This document shows positions 1-9,013 of a stretch of DNA of 64,000 bases, piece after piece. The stretch's first letter is position 1. Every line of letters starts with the position of its first letter. This DNA comes from Nostoc sp. MS1 (lineage in GTDB: Bacteria > Cyanobacteriota > Cyanobacteriia > Cyanobacteriales > Nostocaceae), in NCBI RefSeq assembly GCF_019976755.1, contig NZ_AP023441.1, positions 6,755,501-6,819,500 on the forward strand. The letters run 5' to 3'. The notes beneath the pieces were generated by a model. The model was not told the origin of the DNA and searched no databases. It worked only from the letters and a program-made list of their open reading frames with translations. Both the position numbers and the translations under genes were made by a program.

Positions 1-113
1 TTCTGGTAGCGTCAATCTTGCCACCCGATTTAGGTAAGTTTGATAGTTATCGTCCAATCTACATTGCCTCGCGCTCTCACTTGATAGATTTTAGAAAAAA
101 TTACACAACTTAA
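1..113 (+). CDS. Possible 3' end of a gene entering from the left edge
   Basis: Reading frame 3 is open from the window edge to a TAA at 111-113 and gives about 36 residues containing LPPDLGKFDSYRP. The composition looks protein-like, but the piece is too short to assign to a family. It may be the C-terminus of a gene whose body lies outside the window, or chance. Confidence 0.3.
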   Translation, partial: LVASILPPDLGKFDSYRPIYIASRSHLIDFRKNYTT

Positions 114-180
114 ACTGAGTGATTTAATAAGTATTTAGCTTATTCTTAAAGAAATGTTATCAGTAGAAGTCATCAATCAT

Positions 181-408
181 TTAATTAAGATGCCATTTGC
201 CAAACTCGACACATTCTAAATTAGCATTGCTCAAGTCGGTATTTCTTAAATCAGCATAGTAGAAAGCGGCAAGTTTGGTATTGATACCTATGAAACTAGC
301 GTCTTCAAAAATCATGCCTCTCAGGTTAGCGCCTTCGAGTTGAACCGAAGCAAAACTTCTCTCTACTTTTTCATAACGTTGCCGTAACTCCTCAATAGTT
401 ATCTTCAT
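181..408 (-). CDS. Small pentapeptide-repeat protein
   Basis: A 75-residue protein. Residues from about 23 onward show pentapeptide-repeat character (A/N-x-L-x-x steps such as LEGANLRGM, YADLRNTDLSNANLE), which in longer relatives builds a right-handed quadrilateral beta-helix. Only about seven repeats are present, so this is a short member. The first 20 residues are charged and helical (EELRQRYEK). It is transcribed away from the following zinc-ribbon protein and shares an intergenic region of about 70 bp with it. Cellular role is unknown; cyanobacteria carry many such proteins. Confidence 0.6.
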   Translation of the reverse strand: MKITIEELRQRYEKVERSFASVQLEGANLRGMIFEDASFIGINTKLAAFYYADLRNTDLSNANLECVEFGKWHLN

Positions 409-481
409 GTATAAATGTATCTTCGTGAAACAAGTAAGGTTACATAATAGTCAACGAAGATAAATAGTAGTTGAGCATAAT

Positions 482-1720
482 ATGTTTGCCAGAGTCCGCC
501 GTTTTGTCAATCGTGTTCTTAACAATTCTAGAAGAATTAACAACGAACCTCTAAATAGAGTAAGTCTGATTGTAATTATTCTGATTGATATTTTTATATT
601 AGTCAATGTCTTTATTGGTTTAAATGATATTAGTGGATGGCATCTTAGCCCCTCCCAAGCTTATCCATGTTATGCACAATGGCAGACTTACCGTACAGAG
701 ACTAGTAAGGATAAAGATTATAATATTCTTAGAGAATTGTTACTTTATAAGAATAGTAATCAACCTAGTCAAAAACAGATATATCAAGAAACAGCCACAG
801 ATCATATAGGACAAGTTTCGCCAATCTGTTTGCAGTATGCAGAGTATGTAGATAATATTAATATTCCACAAAATCAGCAAGCAATCAAAGCAATTGATGA
901 TAGACAATCAAAAATTAGTAATCTTCGACAAGCTAATAGCAGGATTCGTGCTGAGTACGACTCTACACTCTTAGAAAAAATCGCCGGACAATCTCGTGAG
1001 CAGTCGATTAATCAAGTCGGTGCAGAAAAAGCTAAACAAGAATTAGAAAAAAATAATCGTAATATATCTCAGTTAGAACAGGAAATATCTAATTTAAAAA
1101 ATGAACTAAAACTGAAACCAGAAAGTAGCGAGTTGATTACATTTCTGCAAAATGGTGAACAATTTTATCAGATTGAACAAGGCTATAAACGAGCATCATT
1201 TTGGTATCCAAGTATTCAGTTTGCTTTTCAGGCTCTATTTTTGTTACCACTAATATTTATTGCCTTATTAGTTCACCAATTTTCTCAGCGTCGCCGTTAT
1301 GGTCTTGTCGCTCTTATTAGTTGGCACTTATTGGTCATATTCTTTATTCCCCTAATTGCCAAAATTTTTGAATTTCTTCAATTTGGGGCAATTTTCCAAT
1401 TTTTATTTGATGTTATTAGCGCTATTTTCGGTAGTTTACTTTTCTTAGTCAGCTATATCTATATATTGCTGATTCCCTTAATTGGTTTTGGCATTATCAA
1501 GTTCTTTCAAAAAATTGTTCTTAATCCTAAACTACAAGCTGTTAACAGGATTCAAAAATCACTTTGTGTTAGGTGTGCTAAGAAAATCCGACACAATGAT
1601 GCCTATTGTCCACACTGCGGTTATTACCAGTACGTTGAATGTCACAATTGTCATGATTTAACTTATAAGCACTTACCACACTGTAAGCATTGCGGTAGTT
1701 CACAAGAAAGGGAATTGTAG
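482..1720 (+). CDS. Membrane protein with coiled coil and C-terminal double zinc ribbon
   Basis: A 412-residue protein that I cannot name. Visible parts in order: a transmembrane helix at about 28-47; a soluble region with a long coiled coil at about 130-205 (rich in E, K, Q, N with regular leucines); a hydrophobic section at about 240-345 with three or four membrane helices; and a C-terminal pair of zinc-ribbon knuckles with CVRC, CPHC, CHNC and CKHC pairs. The layout suggests a membrane protein with a cytoplasmic metal-binding tail. The ATG at 482 precedes a basic start (MFARVRRFVNRV) typical of a cytoplasmic N-terminus. A 30-codon ORF follows directly after the stop codon. Confidence 0.7.
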   Translation: MFARVRRFVNRVLNNSRRINNEPLNRVSLIVIILIDIFILVNVFIGLNDISGWHLSPSQAYPCYAQWQTYRTETSKDKDYNILRELLLYKNSNQPSQKQIYQETATDHIGQVSPICLQYAEYVDNINIPQNQQAIKAIDDRQSKISNLRQANSRIRAEYDSTLLEKIAGQSREQSINQVGAEKAKQELEKNNRNISQLEQEISNLKNELKLKPESSELITFLQNGEQFYQIEQGYKRASFWYPSIQFAFQALFLLPLIFIALLVHQFSQRRRYGLVALISWHLLVIFFIPLIAKIFEFLQFGAIFQFLFDVISAIFGSLLFLVSYIYILLIPLIGFGIIKFFQKIVLNPKLQAVNRIQKSLCVRCAKKIRHNDAYCPHCGYYQYVECHNCHDLTYKHLPHCKHCGSSQEREL

Positions 1721-1813
1721 GTGGGAGGGAGTATTAGGACAGCGATCGCAGTATTGTTAGTAAGTACAGGGGTGTTTTATCACGGACTAAAGCGCTATGG
1801 TTCAGGTAAGTAA
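1721..1813 (+). CDS. Possible 30-residue single-helix peptide
   Basis: An ORF starting with GTG immediately after the stop codon of the zinc-ribbon gene encodes 30 residues with one hydrophobic stretch (AIAVLLVSTGVFYHGL) and a basic end. A HIP1 octamer lies inside it. Direct abutment with the upstream stop would allow translational coupling, and many cyanobacterial small membrane proteins look like this, but nothing besides the ORF supports it. Confidence 0.25.
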   Translation: MGGSIRTAIAVLLVSTGVFYHGLKRYGSGK

Positions 1814-1833
1814 AAAACCGGGATATACCCGGT
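1812..1833 (-). terminator. Rho-independent terminator of the VIT/vWA gene
   Basis: The hairpin ACCGGG-loop-CCCGGT (1817-1822 with 1828-1833) is followed on the minus strand by a run of six T. It sits just past the 3' end of the minus-strand gene at 1842-4223. Confidence 0.7.
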
Positions 1834-1841
1834 GTTAATGA

Positions 1842-4223
1842 TTATGATTGAACTTGAATAGTGATGAGGACGGTAGCTGTGAGATGATTATGAGGTCGCC
1901 AAGCTAAAAGCGATCGCCTAATCAAATCAATCACCTGTTGTTCCTTCAGCGTGGAGGCCTCCTCATCTAGTACTACCTGGGTAAATCGTCCTTTATTCAG
2001 TTGCAATTCCCAAAACAAACTACCGCTAAAACCAACAGGTATGTACAATGCTTGCACAAATCCAGTTAACAAAGTCGTCATTTGCTCATCTAATCCCGTA
2101 ATGCTGACAACCTGTAGACGCGGGGTAAGAGGAATGGGTGAAGCTGCGCCTATTTTTGGTGCTGGCGGATTTCTCAGACTTTCATCCGCAGGTGACAAAC
2201 TGTAGAGAATATCTCGTGTTTCTGCTGGTGCGCTTGCTTGTGGAGGTGCAGGTGGTTGTATGCTTCTTCTACGTTGTAAAAAATCAGGAATTTCCAGGGA
2301 AGTATTAACACTTGCAGGAGCAGCACTATAAGCAACGCTACCATAAATACCTTGATGGCTGACACCTTCAGGCATTTCTACAGGTACTTGCACAGATACA
2401 GAAGCTTGAGTGGAATCAACTCGTACATCATCACTAACGGCAACAAAAGCCGTGTATTGAGATAACAGTTGATAGGTAAGTGCTGTATCCGTCACTGCTG
2501 TCACACCTGACTTAGTATCACCACCAACCATTTGATTCATTAAATCCTTGATGCGGGAACGTCCCCAAAGTTGCGCTACAGCAGAATTAACAGTTACAGA
2601 GAAATTCAAATCGAAAGTCTGTTGATAGCGCATCCCACCAGCCGCAATTCCCGTGATGTGCAGTTTACCACCACGCCCATCAGCTTTACGACCAAATAAC
2701 ACTAATGGTTGTTCGGCAAATAAATCTGGTGGTGTGGTAGGGTAAATTATTGGCGCTTCGCCATCACCCTCCCATTGCAAATTGATGTTTGTCAGCACAG
2801 GGTTATTAATTTGGCGGCAGAATTTTTCTACCACTTCAGCCGTTGGTTCATCTTGGCGAATAATCCGCGCTGTACCCCGTCCCACCTCTGCAATGCGGTT
2901 GAGTAGGAAGCGATTAACAGAACTACCTGCACCGAAACTATAAAGGCGGTTTCCTGGTTGGAGATATCGTTGCAACTCCGTAAGAATTTGGTTTTCGTTA
3001 CCGATATAGCCATCGGTGAGTAAGACAATACTCCGCAACCGTCCTGGATCTGTGCTTGGGAAGTTTAAAACAGCACGAATCCCTTGTAACATTTGAGTTC
3101 CCCCATTTGCATTCAACCGATTAATGTAATCAAGCGCCAGTGTGCGGTTGTGTGCTGTATTGACGAGGGGAACTGGTGAAAGTTGGCGAGTAGTATTAGA
3201 AAAATCAATAATGCTGAAAGTATCATCGCTGTTGAGTCCATTGATAAAGCGGCGCATCAATTCCTGACACTGCATCAACGGCGCACCCCTTTGGGAACCA
3301 GAAGTATCGATGAGGAATACCACATCTTTAGGAACTACTTGTTTTGGAGAGTATGTGAGGGCGGGAATTAAGTATAAGGCAAAGTGTCCACCCCGTTCAT
3401 CAGCTTGAGTGAGGACGCTTGCTTGAGTCACTTCACCTGCTACTTGATAGCGTAAAATCATGTCTTTGTTAGGAATTGTATCCCCAGGCGCAAGTGTAAC
3501 CCGCACCACCTCTCCTGCATACATGATCTGGATTTGGTGAGAAGGCGATGTCACACCTCGAATTGCCACACCCGCGTCAATTTCCACCATCACATTAATA
3601 TCATGACGAGAGCGAGTTCCCGACGGTAAGATGGGAGCATTCAACCGTGAAGCATCAGGTACTAAATCAGTATCTTGATTTTGCATCATTGGTGCGATCG
3701 CAGAAGCCCCATCTACTGCATTCTCATCAAGAGTTATCCCAGGAATATAACGCGGCCCCACCACCATCGGAAAGACAAACTCATAATTACCACTCTCAAA
3801 TTTGAGGCTGTCTGTATAGCGAATAATGACATCAATTTGCTCACCCGGTTTGATGTTTGCCAAAGATTGGGTAAAAATATTATCCCGTTCCTGTTCCAAC
3901 AACCCGGCGGTGCGCCCTTGTTGCTTGGCTTGCTCGTATATTTGTTGAGCTTCTTGGCGTTTTTTAATACTCCCTTTAATAGTAGTTTCCCCAATGCGAA
4001 TCAGCATATCATCCACGGCTGCCTCATCCGGTAAGGGAAAGATGTAGACAGCTTCTAGGGTAGTAGTGAAAGGATTTTCAAAAGTTTGGGTAACTTCCAC
4101 CCGCGAAATATTACCAGTAACTTTGGCTTGTACTTCTGTATGTTTGAGGGGAAAGGCGATTTGCTGTTGTTCCTGGGTTTGAACATACAAGCCAGCCGCT
4201 TGGAGTTCTTGGGTTGGAGTCAT
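1842..4223 (-). CDS. VIT domain and von Willebrand factor A domain protein
   Basis: A 793-residue protein. Residues about 15-145 form a VIT (inter-alpha-trypsin-like) domain, recognisable by VTQTFENPF, AVYIFPLPDEAAVDDM and GLLEQERDNIFTQSLANI. A vWA domain follows at about 300-475 with a complete MIDAS start DTSGSQRG and the later LLTDGYIGNE segment. The C-terminal 250 residues contain proline-rich linkers and a region of unknown fold. No signal peptide is evident. Bacterial VIT-vWA proteins are thought to bind other proteins through the metal site, sometimes at the cell surface; here neither partner nor location can be read from the sequence. It ends at a good terminator and appears monocistronic. 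Confidence 0.85.
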   Translation of the reverse strand: MTPTQELQAAGLYVQTQEQQQIAFPLKHTEVQAKVTGNISRVEVTQTFENPFTTTLEAVYIFPLPDEAAVDDMLIRIGETTIKGSIKKRQEAQQIYEQAKQQGRTAGLLEQERDNIFTQSLANIKPGEQIDVIIRYTDSLKFESGNYEFVFPMVVGPRYIPGITLDENAVDGASAIAPMMQNQDTDLVPDASRLNAPILPSGTRSRHDINVMVEIDAGVAIRGVTSPSHQIQIMYAGEVVRVTLAPGDTIPNKDMILRYQVAGEVTQASVLTQADERGGHFALYLIPALTYSPKQVVPKDVVFLIDTSGSQRGAPLMQCQELMRRFINGLNSDDTFSIIDFSNTTRQLSPVPLVNTAHNRTLALDYINRLNANGGTQMLQGIRAVLNFPSTDPGRLRSIVLLTDGYIGNENQILTELQRYLQPGNRLYSFGAGSSVNRFLLNRIAEVGRGTARIIRQDEPTAEVVEKFCRQINNPVLTNINLQWEGDGEAPIIYPTTPPDLFAEQPLVLFGRKADGRGGKLHITGIAAGGMRYQQTFDLNFSVTVNSAVAQLWGRSRIKDLMNQMVGGDTKSGVTAVTDTALTYQLLSQYTAFVAVSDDVRVDSTQASVSVQVPVEMPEGVSHQGIYGSVAYSAAPASVNTSLEIPDFLQRRRSIQPPAPPQASAPAETRDILYSLSPADESLRNPPAPKIGAASPIPLTPRLQVVSITGLDEQMTTLLTGFVQALYIPVGFSGSLFWELQLNKGRFTQVVLDEEASTLKEQQVIDLIRRSLLAWRPHNHLTATVLITIQVQS

Positions 4224-4390
4224 ATTAGTAACCTCACGCTTTTTTCTATGTTTCTAGCGTAGGCGCGTTCACTTGGCAGATATGCTCAGTTTTGTGTTCA
4301 GTTCATGCTCAGTCATTTTTTAAAAAGAAAAAGATGACTATAAATTAATTTACCCCTAAATCTTACTTAAAAAATATTTTTTATACAGTG

Positions 4391-4407
4391 TACTATAAAT
4401 TATAGTA
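4391..4407. promoter_or_regulatory. Perfect palindrome upstream of the GHKL ATPase gene
   Basis: TACTATAA, one central base, then TTATAGTA: an 8+1+8 perfect inverted repeat about 90 bp before the ATG at 4497. Its size and symmetry fit a dimeric repressor operator, but no regulator is known and the region is AT-rich. Confidence 0.35.
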
Positions 4408-4496
4408 TTCTTGTACTTACATGCTTATTGTGTGTGAGCTTAAATCAGAGATATAAACCATCAAAGCTCATTCTATATTTTTTTGAATATAAAATT

Positions 4497-5624
4497 ATGC
4501 ATACACAATCAGGAAAGCCTTTATTAGAGCTAGCGACAGCATATAAGTCTTTGAGAGATTCTGGCTTCGATTTCTCAACTGCTGTTGGTGAACCAATTGA
4601 TAACGCGATTCAAGCACAGGCAACTAAAATACGTGTAATTACAAAAACAATAGAAAGAGATAATCATAACTCTAAAAAGAAGTTACCTGTTATTCAACAG
4701 GTAGCTATTGTCGATAACGGTTATGGTATGAATGCAGACGTGCTTCATGGGTGTCTTCAGCTAGGTTATTCGACAAGATATAACGATAGAGAAGGTATTG
4801 GTCGTTTTGGTGTAGGAGCTACTCTCGCCGCCATTTCTCAGTGTAAGCGAATTACTATTTTTTCACGTAATAAATCTACAAGTAGTTTTCTTTCAACCTA
4901 TATTGACATAGATGAAATCGCTACATAAGACCAGTCAGAAATACCGTATCCTACTACAAAGAAACCAGATAAACACTTAGATTCTCTACTAAATGAGAGT
5001 CCTGGAACAATGGTTATATGGGATAAATGTGATCGACTAGCAACCGATCCTAATGGAAGACCGATTAGTGCTGAAATACTTTTGAATGAACTTAAGGAGT
5101 GGATATCACGTGCATATAGATATTTTTTATGGGATAAAGTTGAAATTTACTTAAATGAAGAGAAAATAATTGCTCATGATCCACTTTATATCAATCCAAA
5201 AGGTACAAAATTTATAAATGATGAGCCAGCAAAGAAAGCATTTTCTCATTTTCTAGAGTGGCCAGTTCCAAGTAATCCTAATAAAACTTCTAAAATAGAA
5301 ATTACTTTAACACTGCTACCAGAAAGTTTAAGACCCAGACGTTTTGTCGGTGGAGAACTTCCCGCCGTAGAACGCAGAATTGATAAAAATGAAGGTATTT
5401 CACTTCTCCGACATAGAAGAGAGGTAGCATTTGGTAACTTTTACCCAATGCTACCTAGTGTGATTGAAATAGATAGATGGTGGGGATGCGAAATTAATTT
5501 TGAGCCTGAGTTAGATGAATGCTGGGAAGTAAGAAATGTTAAGCGTGGCGCTCGCCCTATACCTGAACTCAGAGAAGCGATAAAAAGACTAAGTAAGTCG
5601 TGGAGAAAATTTATAAGTATGTAA
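4497..5624 (+). pseudogene. GHKL (MORC/HSP90-like) ATPase interrupted by an in-frame stop
   Basis: One reading frame runs from ATG 4497 to 5624 but carries a TAA at 4926-4928. The first 143 codons hold the GHKL nucleotide-binding fold: EPIDNA (E32, N36), DNGYGM (from D73) and GRFGVGATL (G102-G107). After the stop the same frame continues without a gap through a region with ERRIDKNEGISLLRHRREV, WWGCEINFEPELDECWEVRNVKRGARP, which fits the second domain of MORC-like bacterial ATPases. The ATG at 4497 is preferred over an upstream one at 4428 because conserved-looking sequence starts there. The 3' end runs into an IS630-type element whose first bases provide the TAA stop, so the natural C-terminus may be lost. 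Known bacterial relatives occur in restriction and defence loci. Either a real nonsense mutation or, less likely, stop readthrough. Confidence 0.8.
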
Positions 5625-6696
5625 CAAAGAATTAAGCAGAAGAATAAGAGTTAAATTTTACACGTTGCGTACTGTAGTTTCCCTTTTCTCCTCTATTTTG
5701 AACTCCATCAATGACAGCATAGGCAAGGTCTAATTCATCCTCAAAACTTTGAGAAGCTAGTTCATTTTTTTTCAGGTGTTGCCACTCCAATTCAATTGGA
5801 TTCATCTCTGAGCAATATTTAGGTAAAAAGAAGATGTACAAACCCATCTCTTCCCACTTTGTCCATAATTGCTGAACTTCTTTGCACCGATGTATCGGGC
5901 CGTTGTCCTGAACGATGACTCTGATACGACCTGCTTTTTGGGCTTCAAGTGCTTCAAGCTCCATCATTTGAATATAGGATTTGCGTGAAACGCCACCAAT
6001 CACTAGACCGTACACAAAACTAATTAGGGGTTGAAGAAACCCAATAATACTTAACCTTCGACCCCGACGCTTACTCTGCTCCAGGCGTTTTTGCTGACCT
6101 CGGAAGTAGTAACTGTAACTGGGTTCACTCCAGGCACAAAACCCTGATTCATCCATATACTTTAAATCGATTTCTCCAGCAGCAGCAGATAATTCCAACA
6201 TCTCTAAGTCTGCCTGTTTGATTTGCTGCAATACTTTGTCTTGCTTTCCTTTGTGGCTTTTTCTAGTTCGCTTCCAAATGACCCCCTTTTTTTGAGTACC
6301 TGCCTTAACCAGTCAGGACTCAATTTCACGGAGCGTTCTTGCTCTAATTTTTGGGCTAATTGAACACTATTATATGTACGTGGTTCTTGCTCCAAGCATT
6401 TTTCTAAGAACGCCATGTCAGCTTCTGCCCACCTTGATTTTCCTCCCCGCCCTGCTTTCTCCCACAGTCCTTCTAGACCTTGTTTTTCCCATCTATGCAA
6501 AACTTCTCTTACTGTTTGGGCAGTCCAGTCAAAGTGATCTGCTATCTTCTCTACGTACCAACCATGTGCGCTTAATCTGATCACTTCGGCTCGGTCTTTC
6601 ACTTTCTGGGGTACATCTGCCGTTCTCAGGTTGAACAAAATTTTATCTTGCTTAGGAGTCAGAAATACCCTTAAACGGCTGCCCATATCCCTGTTA
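5622..6696 (-). mobile_element. IS630-type insertion sequence flanked by TA
   Basis: About 1.07 kb. It carries a two-frame IS630-type transposase on the minus strand. The ends show imperfect inverted repeats (GTAACAAAGAATTAAGCAG at 5621-5639 against the complement of 6679-6697, 13 of 19 matching). A TA dinucleotide lies at 5622-5623 and again at 6695-6696, as expected for IS630 insertion into TA. The left end cuts into the tail of the GHKL ATPase gene; the right end lies 17 bp before the ATG of the next ORF. Exact ends are inferred from the TA copies and weak repeats. Confidence 0.65.
5632..6686 (-). CDS. IS630-family transposase, two frames joined by -1 shift
   Basis: ORF A (6204-6686, 160 residues) has a helix-turn-helix DNA-binding region (KVKDRAEVIRLSAHGWYVEKIADHF) and the LEGLWEKAGRGGKSRW linker typical of IS630. 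ORF B (ending 5632) holds the DDE-3 catalytic domain: YMDESGFCAW, VQDNGPIHRCKEVQ and MNPIELEWQHLKK. The frames meet at an A7G5 run on the minus strand (6284-6295). Reading one base back there gives VIWKRTRKSHKGKQDKVLQ and joins ORF A to ORF B without loss. The first codon of the isolated ORF B is TTG and is not a credible start, so a fusion made by ribosomal or polymerase slippage is likely; a plain one-base deletion is the alternative. Confidence 0.8.
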
Positions 6697-6713
6697 CCTT
6701 GGTAGACACATTT

Positions 6714-7379
6714 ATGTATTTACTTATCTTTACACACTTTGGTTTTTTCACCTTGTTCTACTTACTCAGTAAAAAAGTTCTTGATTTAAGGAAAGAAATT
6801 CAGGAATATTGGAAGAGAGTCGATGCTGCGAACGCTCAAGAAAAAGGCGTTCACACACCAGCAGAAGATATTGTTAAAGAAGTTGAAAAAACTGTTAAAC
6901 CTGCTGTTCAGGCAGGAAAAGTTTTATCCCCAGAACAAAAGGAAGAGAAGCGAAGAGAAGTTATTGAAGATCCCGAAATTCCTGAATATGAGAGAACTGT
7001 ATTGCGCCAAAAAGTTGTTGGGCCCACTCCCCTACCAATATCAATTAAATCAAAAGCAATGGCAGGTGCAGAGTTTATGGAAACAGATCATATAGGTAGT
7101 GGTCAAATTGTTCTTACTTTTAATAAGGAACATCCATTTTTTAGTGAAATTTATAGCAAGCTAGAAGAACTTGAGCAATCGGTTGATGAAAATACACAAT
7201 CTACAGCTCTAGTTATTAGATATGCTATTGATTTACTACTTATGGCTTATGGACGAGCTGAAAGTATGATTGACCTAGATAATCCAACAATTAATGAAGT
7301 AATGACAGAGCTTAGAAGCTATTGGGGCGTTCAATTGAGGAAATATATTAAAAAGCTGGCTGATGATCAGTATCAGTAA
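6714..7379 (+). CDS. Coiled-coil protein or detached C-terminus of the GHKL ATPase
   Basis: From ATG 6714 (an upstream TTG at 6699 is also possible) the protein has a hydrophobic segment at 1-18 (YLLIFTHFGFFTLFYLL), a charged coiled coil (LRKEIQEYWKRV), a glutamate/lysine-rich linker, then a compact helical end with IVLTFNKEHPFFSEIY and AIDLLLMAYGRAE. I do not recognise a family with certainty. The last part resembles what I recall of the tail of long MORC-like bacterial ATPases, so this could be the ATPase C-terminus cut off by the IS. Against that, removing the IS with one TA copy puts the two ORFs in different frames. It overlaps the next gene by one base (TAATG), indicating translational coupling. 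Confidence 0.6.
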   Translation: MYLLIFTHFGFFTLFYLLSKKVLDLRKEIQEYWKRVDAANAQEKGVHTPAEDIVKEVEKTVKPAVQAGKVLSPEQKEEKRREVIEDPEIPEYERTVLRQKVVGPTPLPISIKSKAMAGAEFMETDHIGSGQIVLTFNKEHPFFSEIYSKLEELEQSVDENTQSTALVIRYAIDLLLMAYGRAESMIDLDNPTINEVMTELRSYWGVQLRKYIKKLADDQYQ

Positions 7380-7744
7380 TGGAAAGAGCATATCAAATAG
7401 AGGCAAACATCCTACGGAGTTTAATTCCAAAGGATAAGATTGGTGTTTATGTACTAGGAAATATCAGTCTTAGCCGTTTTTATCCAATTTATATAGGTCG
7501 CTCTGATAAATGTTTACTGACTAGATTATTGACTCATAATTATAAAGATAAAGCAACTCATGTGGCTTGGCGGTTGACATCATCAATACGTCAAGCATTT
7601 TACCAAGAGTGTTGCTTATACCATACGTATGAGGAACAGGGTTTTCTAAATGACATTCATCCAGCAAGCCCCAAAGGTAGCAGGCTAATCTGTCCAGTAT
7701 GTTCTTATACAAATATGGATATCCAAAGCCTTATAAGTAACTAA
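7379..7744 (+). CDS. GIY-YIG nuclease-like protein
   Basis: A 121-residue protein with the GIY-YIG signature spread as in the family: GVY at 22-24, YIG at 38-40 followed by R41, a candidate catalytic Glu at 77 (YQECC) and Asn at 91 (FLNDIHP). A CPVC pair at 105-108 could bind a metal. GIY-YIG domains cut DNA with a single metal ion. Its ATG overlaps the preceding stop codon, so it belongs to one transcription unit with the coiled-coil ORF and probably the GHKL ATPase. A stand-alone single-domain nuclease next to a MORC-like ATPase suggests a DNA-targeting defence module. The key residues appear intact, so this gene may still be functional although the ATPase is broken. Confidence 0.65.
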   Translation: MERAYQIEANILRSLIPKDKIGVYVLGNISLSRFYPIYIGRSDKCLLTRLLTHNYKDKATHVAWRLTSSIRQAFYQECCLYHTYEEQGFLNDIHPASPKGSRLICPVCSYTNMDIQSLISN

Positions 7745-7894
7745 AGAAATATAATCCTAATAAGCAACTAATTTACTTAAACATGAACGTTAATAACTAT
7801 ACATTTTGATGTGCAATTACCAGTATAATAAGGACTATTGCGAAAAGCAACTGCTGTGTGTGAAGTTGTTAAACGTAAACTGATTGTACTGTAT

Positions 7895-7933
7895 TAAAAA
7901 TCCTTGAGGAATACTGTAGGGAAACCTCAAGGA
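7895..7933 (-). terminator. Terminator of the methyltransferase gene
   Basis: TCCTTGAGG (7901-7909) pairs with CCTCAAGGA (7925-7933) around a 15-nt loop. On the minus strand the stem is followed by TTTTT, so it ends the gene at 8006-8968. Confidence 0.6.
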
Positions 7934-8005
7934 CAGAAATTGATGTTTTGAATGAGTTGATTAACGAGCTATCACATCAAGTTAAGCATCAATCATACCT
8001 GTTGT

Positions 8006-8968
8006 TTAACTATGAAAAGTTTTCTTATTGGAGAAATTCTGTTTTAAGATTTTTGGTAGCCAAAAAATATAATCATATACTTGTTGTGCTTGGCTATACA
8101 TTGAGAATAGTTGTGCTTCACTGAATAAAGTATATGGTTGAACTGCTTTGAGAACTGCTGTAAATTTATCTGTTTTTTTAGATTGAACTGTACCACTCAC
8201 AGTATAAGACTGTAAGTGTGGAGGCAAGTGCCAGTTAATTGTATGATCTGGTTGATGTATTACAGGCTCAACATTTCCCCGCCATGCAACACCCATAATC
8301 TGCATAGTTTGATAAACCATTGTCTGCCAACCTTTAGCTCTCAAATAGTCCAATCCTTGACCAACATCAGGCGAACTTAAATCATGAAATAAAATTAGCG
8401 CATCGTCTTCTGCGAGTTGTTCACAAATAATCGTATCATTGAGCGGTGCTGGTGCTTCGTGATGACCATCTATAAATATTAATGACCATTTACGTTGTAA
8501 ATTATTAGCTATTTCTTCTACAGTTTGAGGGCTATATCCAGGAATAAGATTCACTGAATCTTTTACTCCCGCACGCTGTAATGAATCTGTAACACTTTCG
8601 TTAAATAATGGTTCAGATAACATAGGGTCGATAACATCTAGCTCTACCCCTCCTAGAGCTAAATGACAAGCAGACCAACCCATCCAACAACCTATTTCTA
8701 GAGCTTTTTTACCAGAAAATTTTAAAGCTGTGTTGTAGAGAATATGAGCTTCATCTCGGCTGACGAACCCAACATAAGATAGTCGTTTATCTACATACAA
8801 ATTATGAGGAATATTTCGCCGCAAGTAAAGCCAAGAAGAATCATATCTATTTCCTAAAACCATATTCGGAAAACATAAATCTGGTTGCACAGTAAAAAAT
8901 CCTGGTGAAACATAATCTCCCTTGGGAAATGAATTAGATTCAATCTCTTTAACCGTTACTTCGCTCAT
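8006..8968 (-). CDS. Class I SAM-dependent methyltransferase (Methyltransf_24 type)
   Basis: A 320-residue protein. The SAM-binding glycine loop is ALEIGCWMGWSACHLA, followed by LDVIDPM at the end of strand 2 and SLIFIDGHHEAPAPLND, the DGHH segment typical of the Methyltransf_24 / cephalosporin-hydroxylase-like group; LILFHDLSSPDVG follows. About 90 residues precede the methyltransferase core and a helical tail follows. The acceptor is unknown; relatives modify sugars or small molecules. Single gene with its own terminator. The next gene upstream on the same strand is about 270 bp away. Confidence 0.75.
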   Translation of the reverse strand: MSEVTVKEIESNSFPKGDYVSPGFFTVQPDLCFPNMVLGNRYDSSWLYLRRNIPHNLYVDKRLSYVGFVSRDEAHILYNTALKFSGKKALEIGCWMGWSACHLALGGVELDVIDPMLSEPLFNESVTDSLQRAGVKDSVNLIPGYSPQTVEEIANNLQRKWSLIFIDGHHEAPAPLNDTIICEQLAEDDALILFHDLSSPDVGQGLDYLRAKGWQTMVYQTMQIMGVAWRGNVEPVIHQPDHTINWHLPPHLQSYTVSGTVQSKKTDKFTAVLKAVQPYTLFSEAQLFSMYSQAQQVYDYIFWLPKILKQNFSNKKTFHS

Positions 8969-9013
8969 TTAGCACTCTACTTTAATATTTGAAATTATTG
9001 AGGCAGGCAACTC

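Noticed and set aside
5632..6231. Independent 199-residue transposase gene
   Set aside because: It begins at TTG without ribosome site, and a -1 shift at the A run joins it to the upstream ORF.
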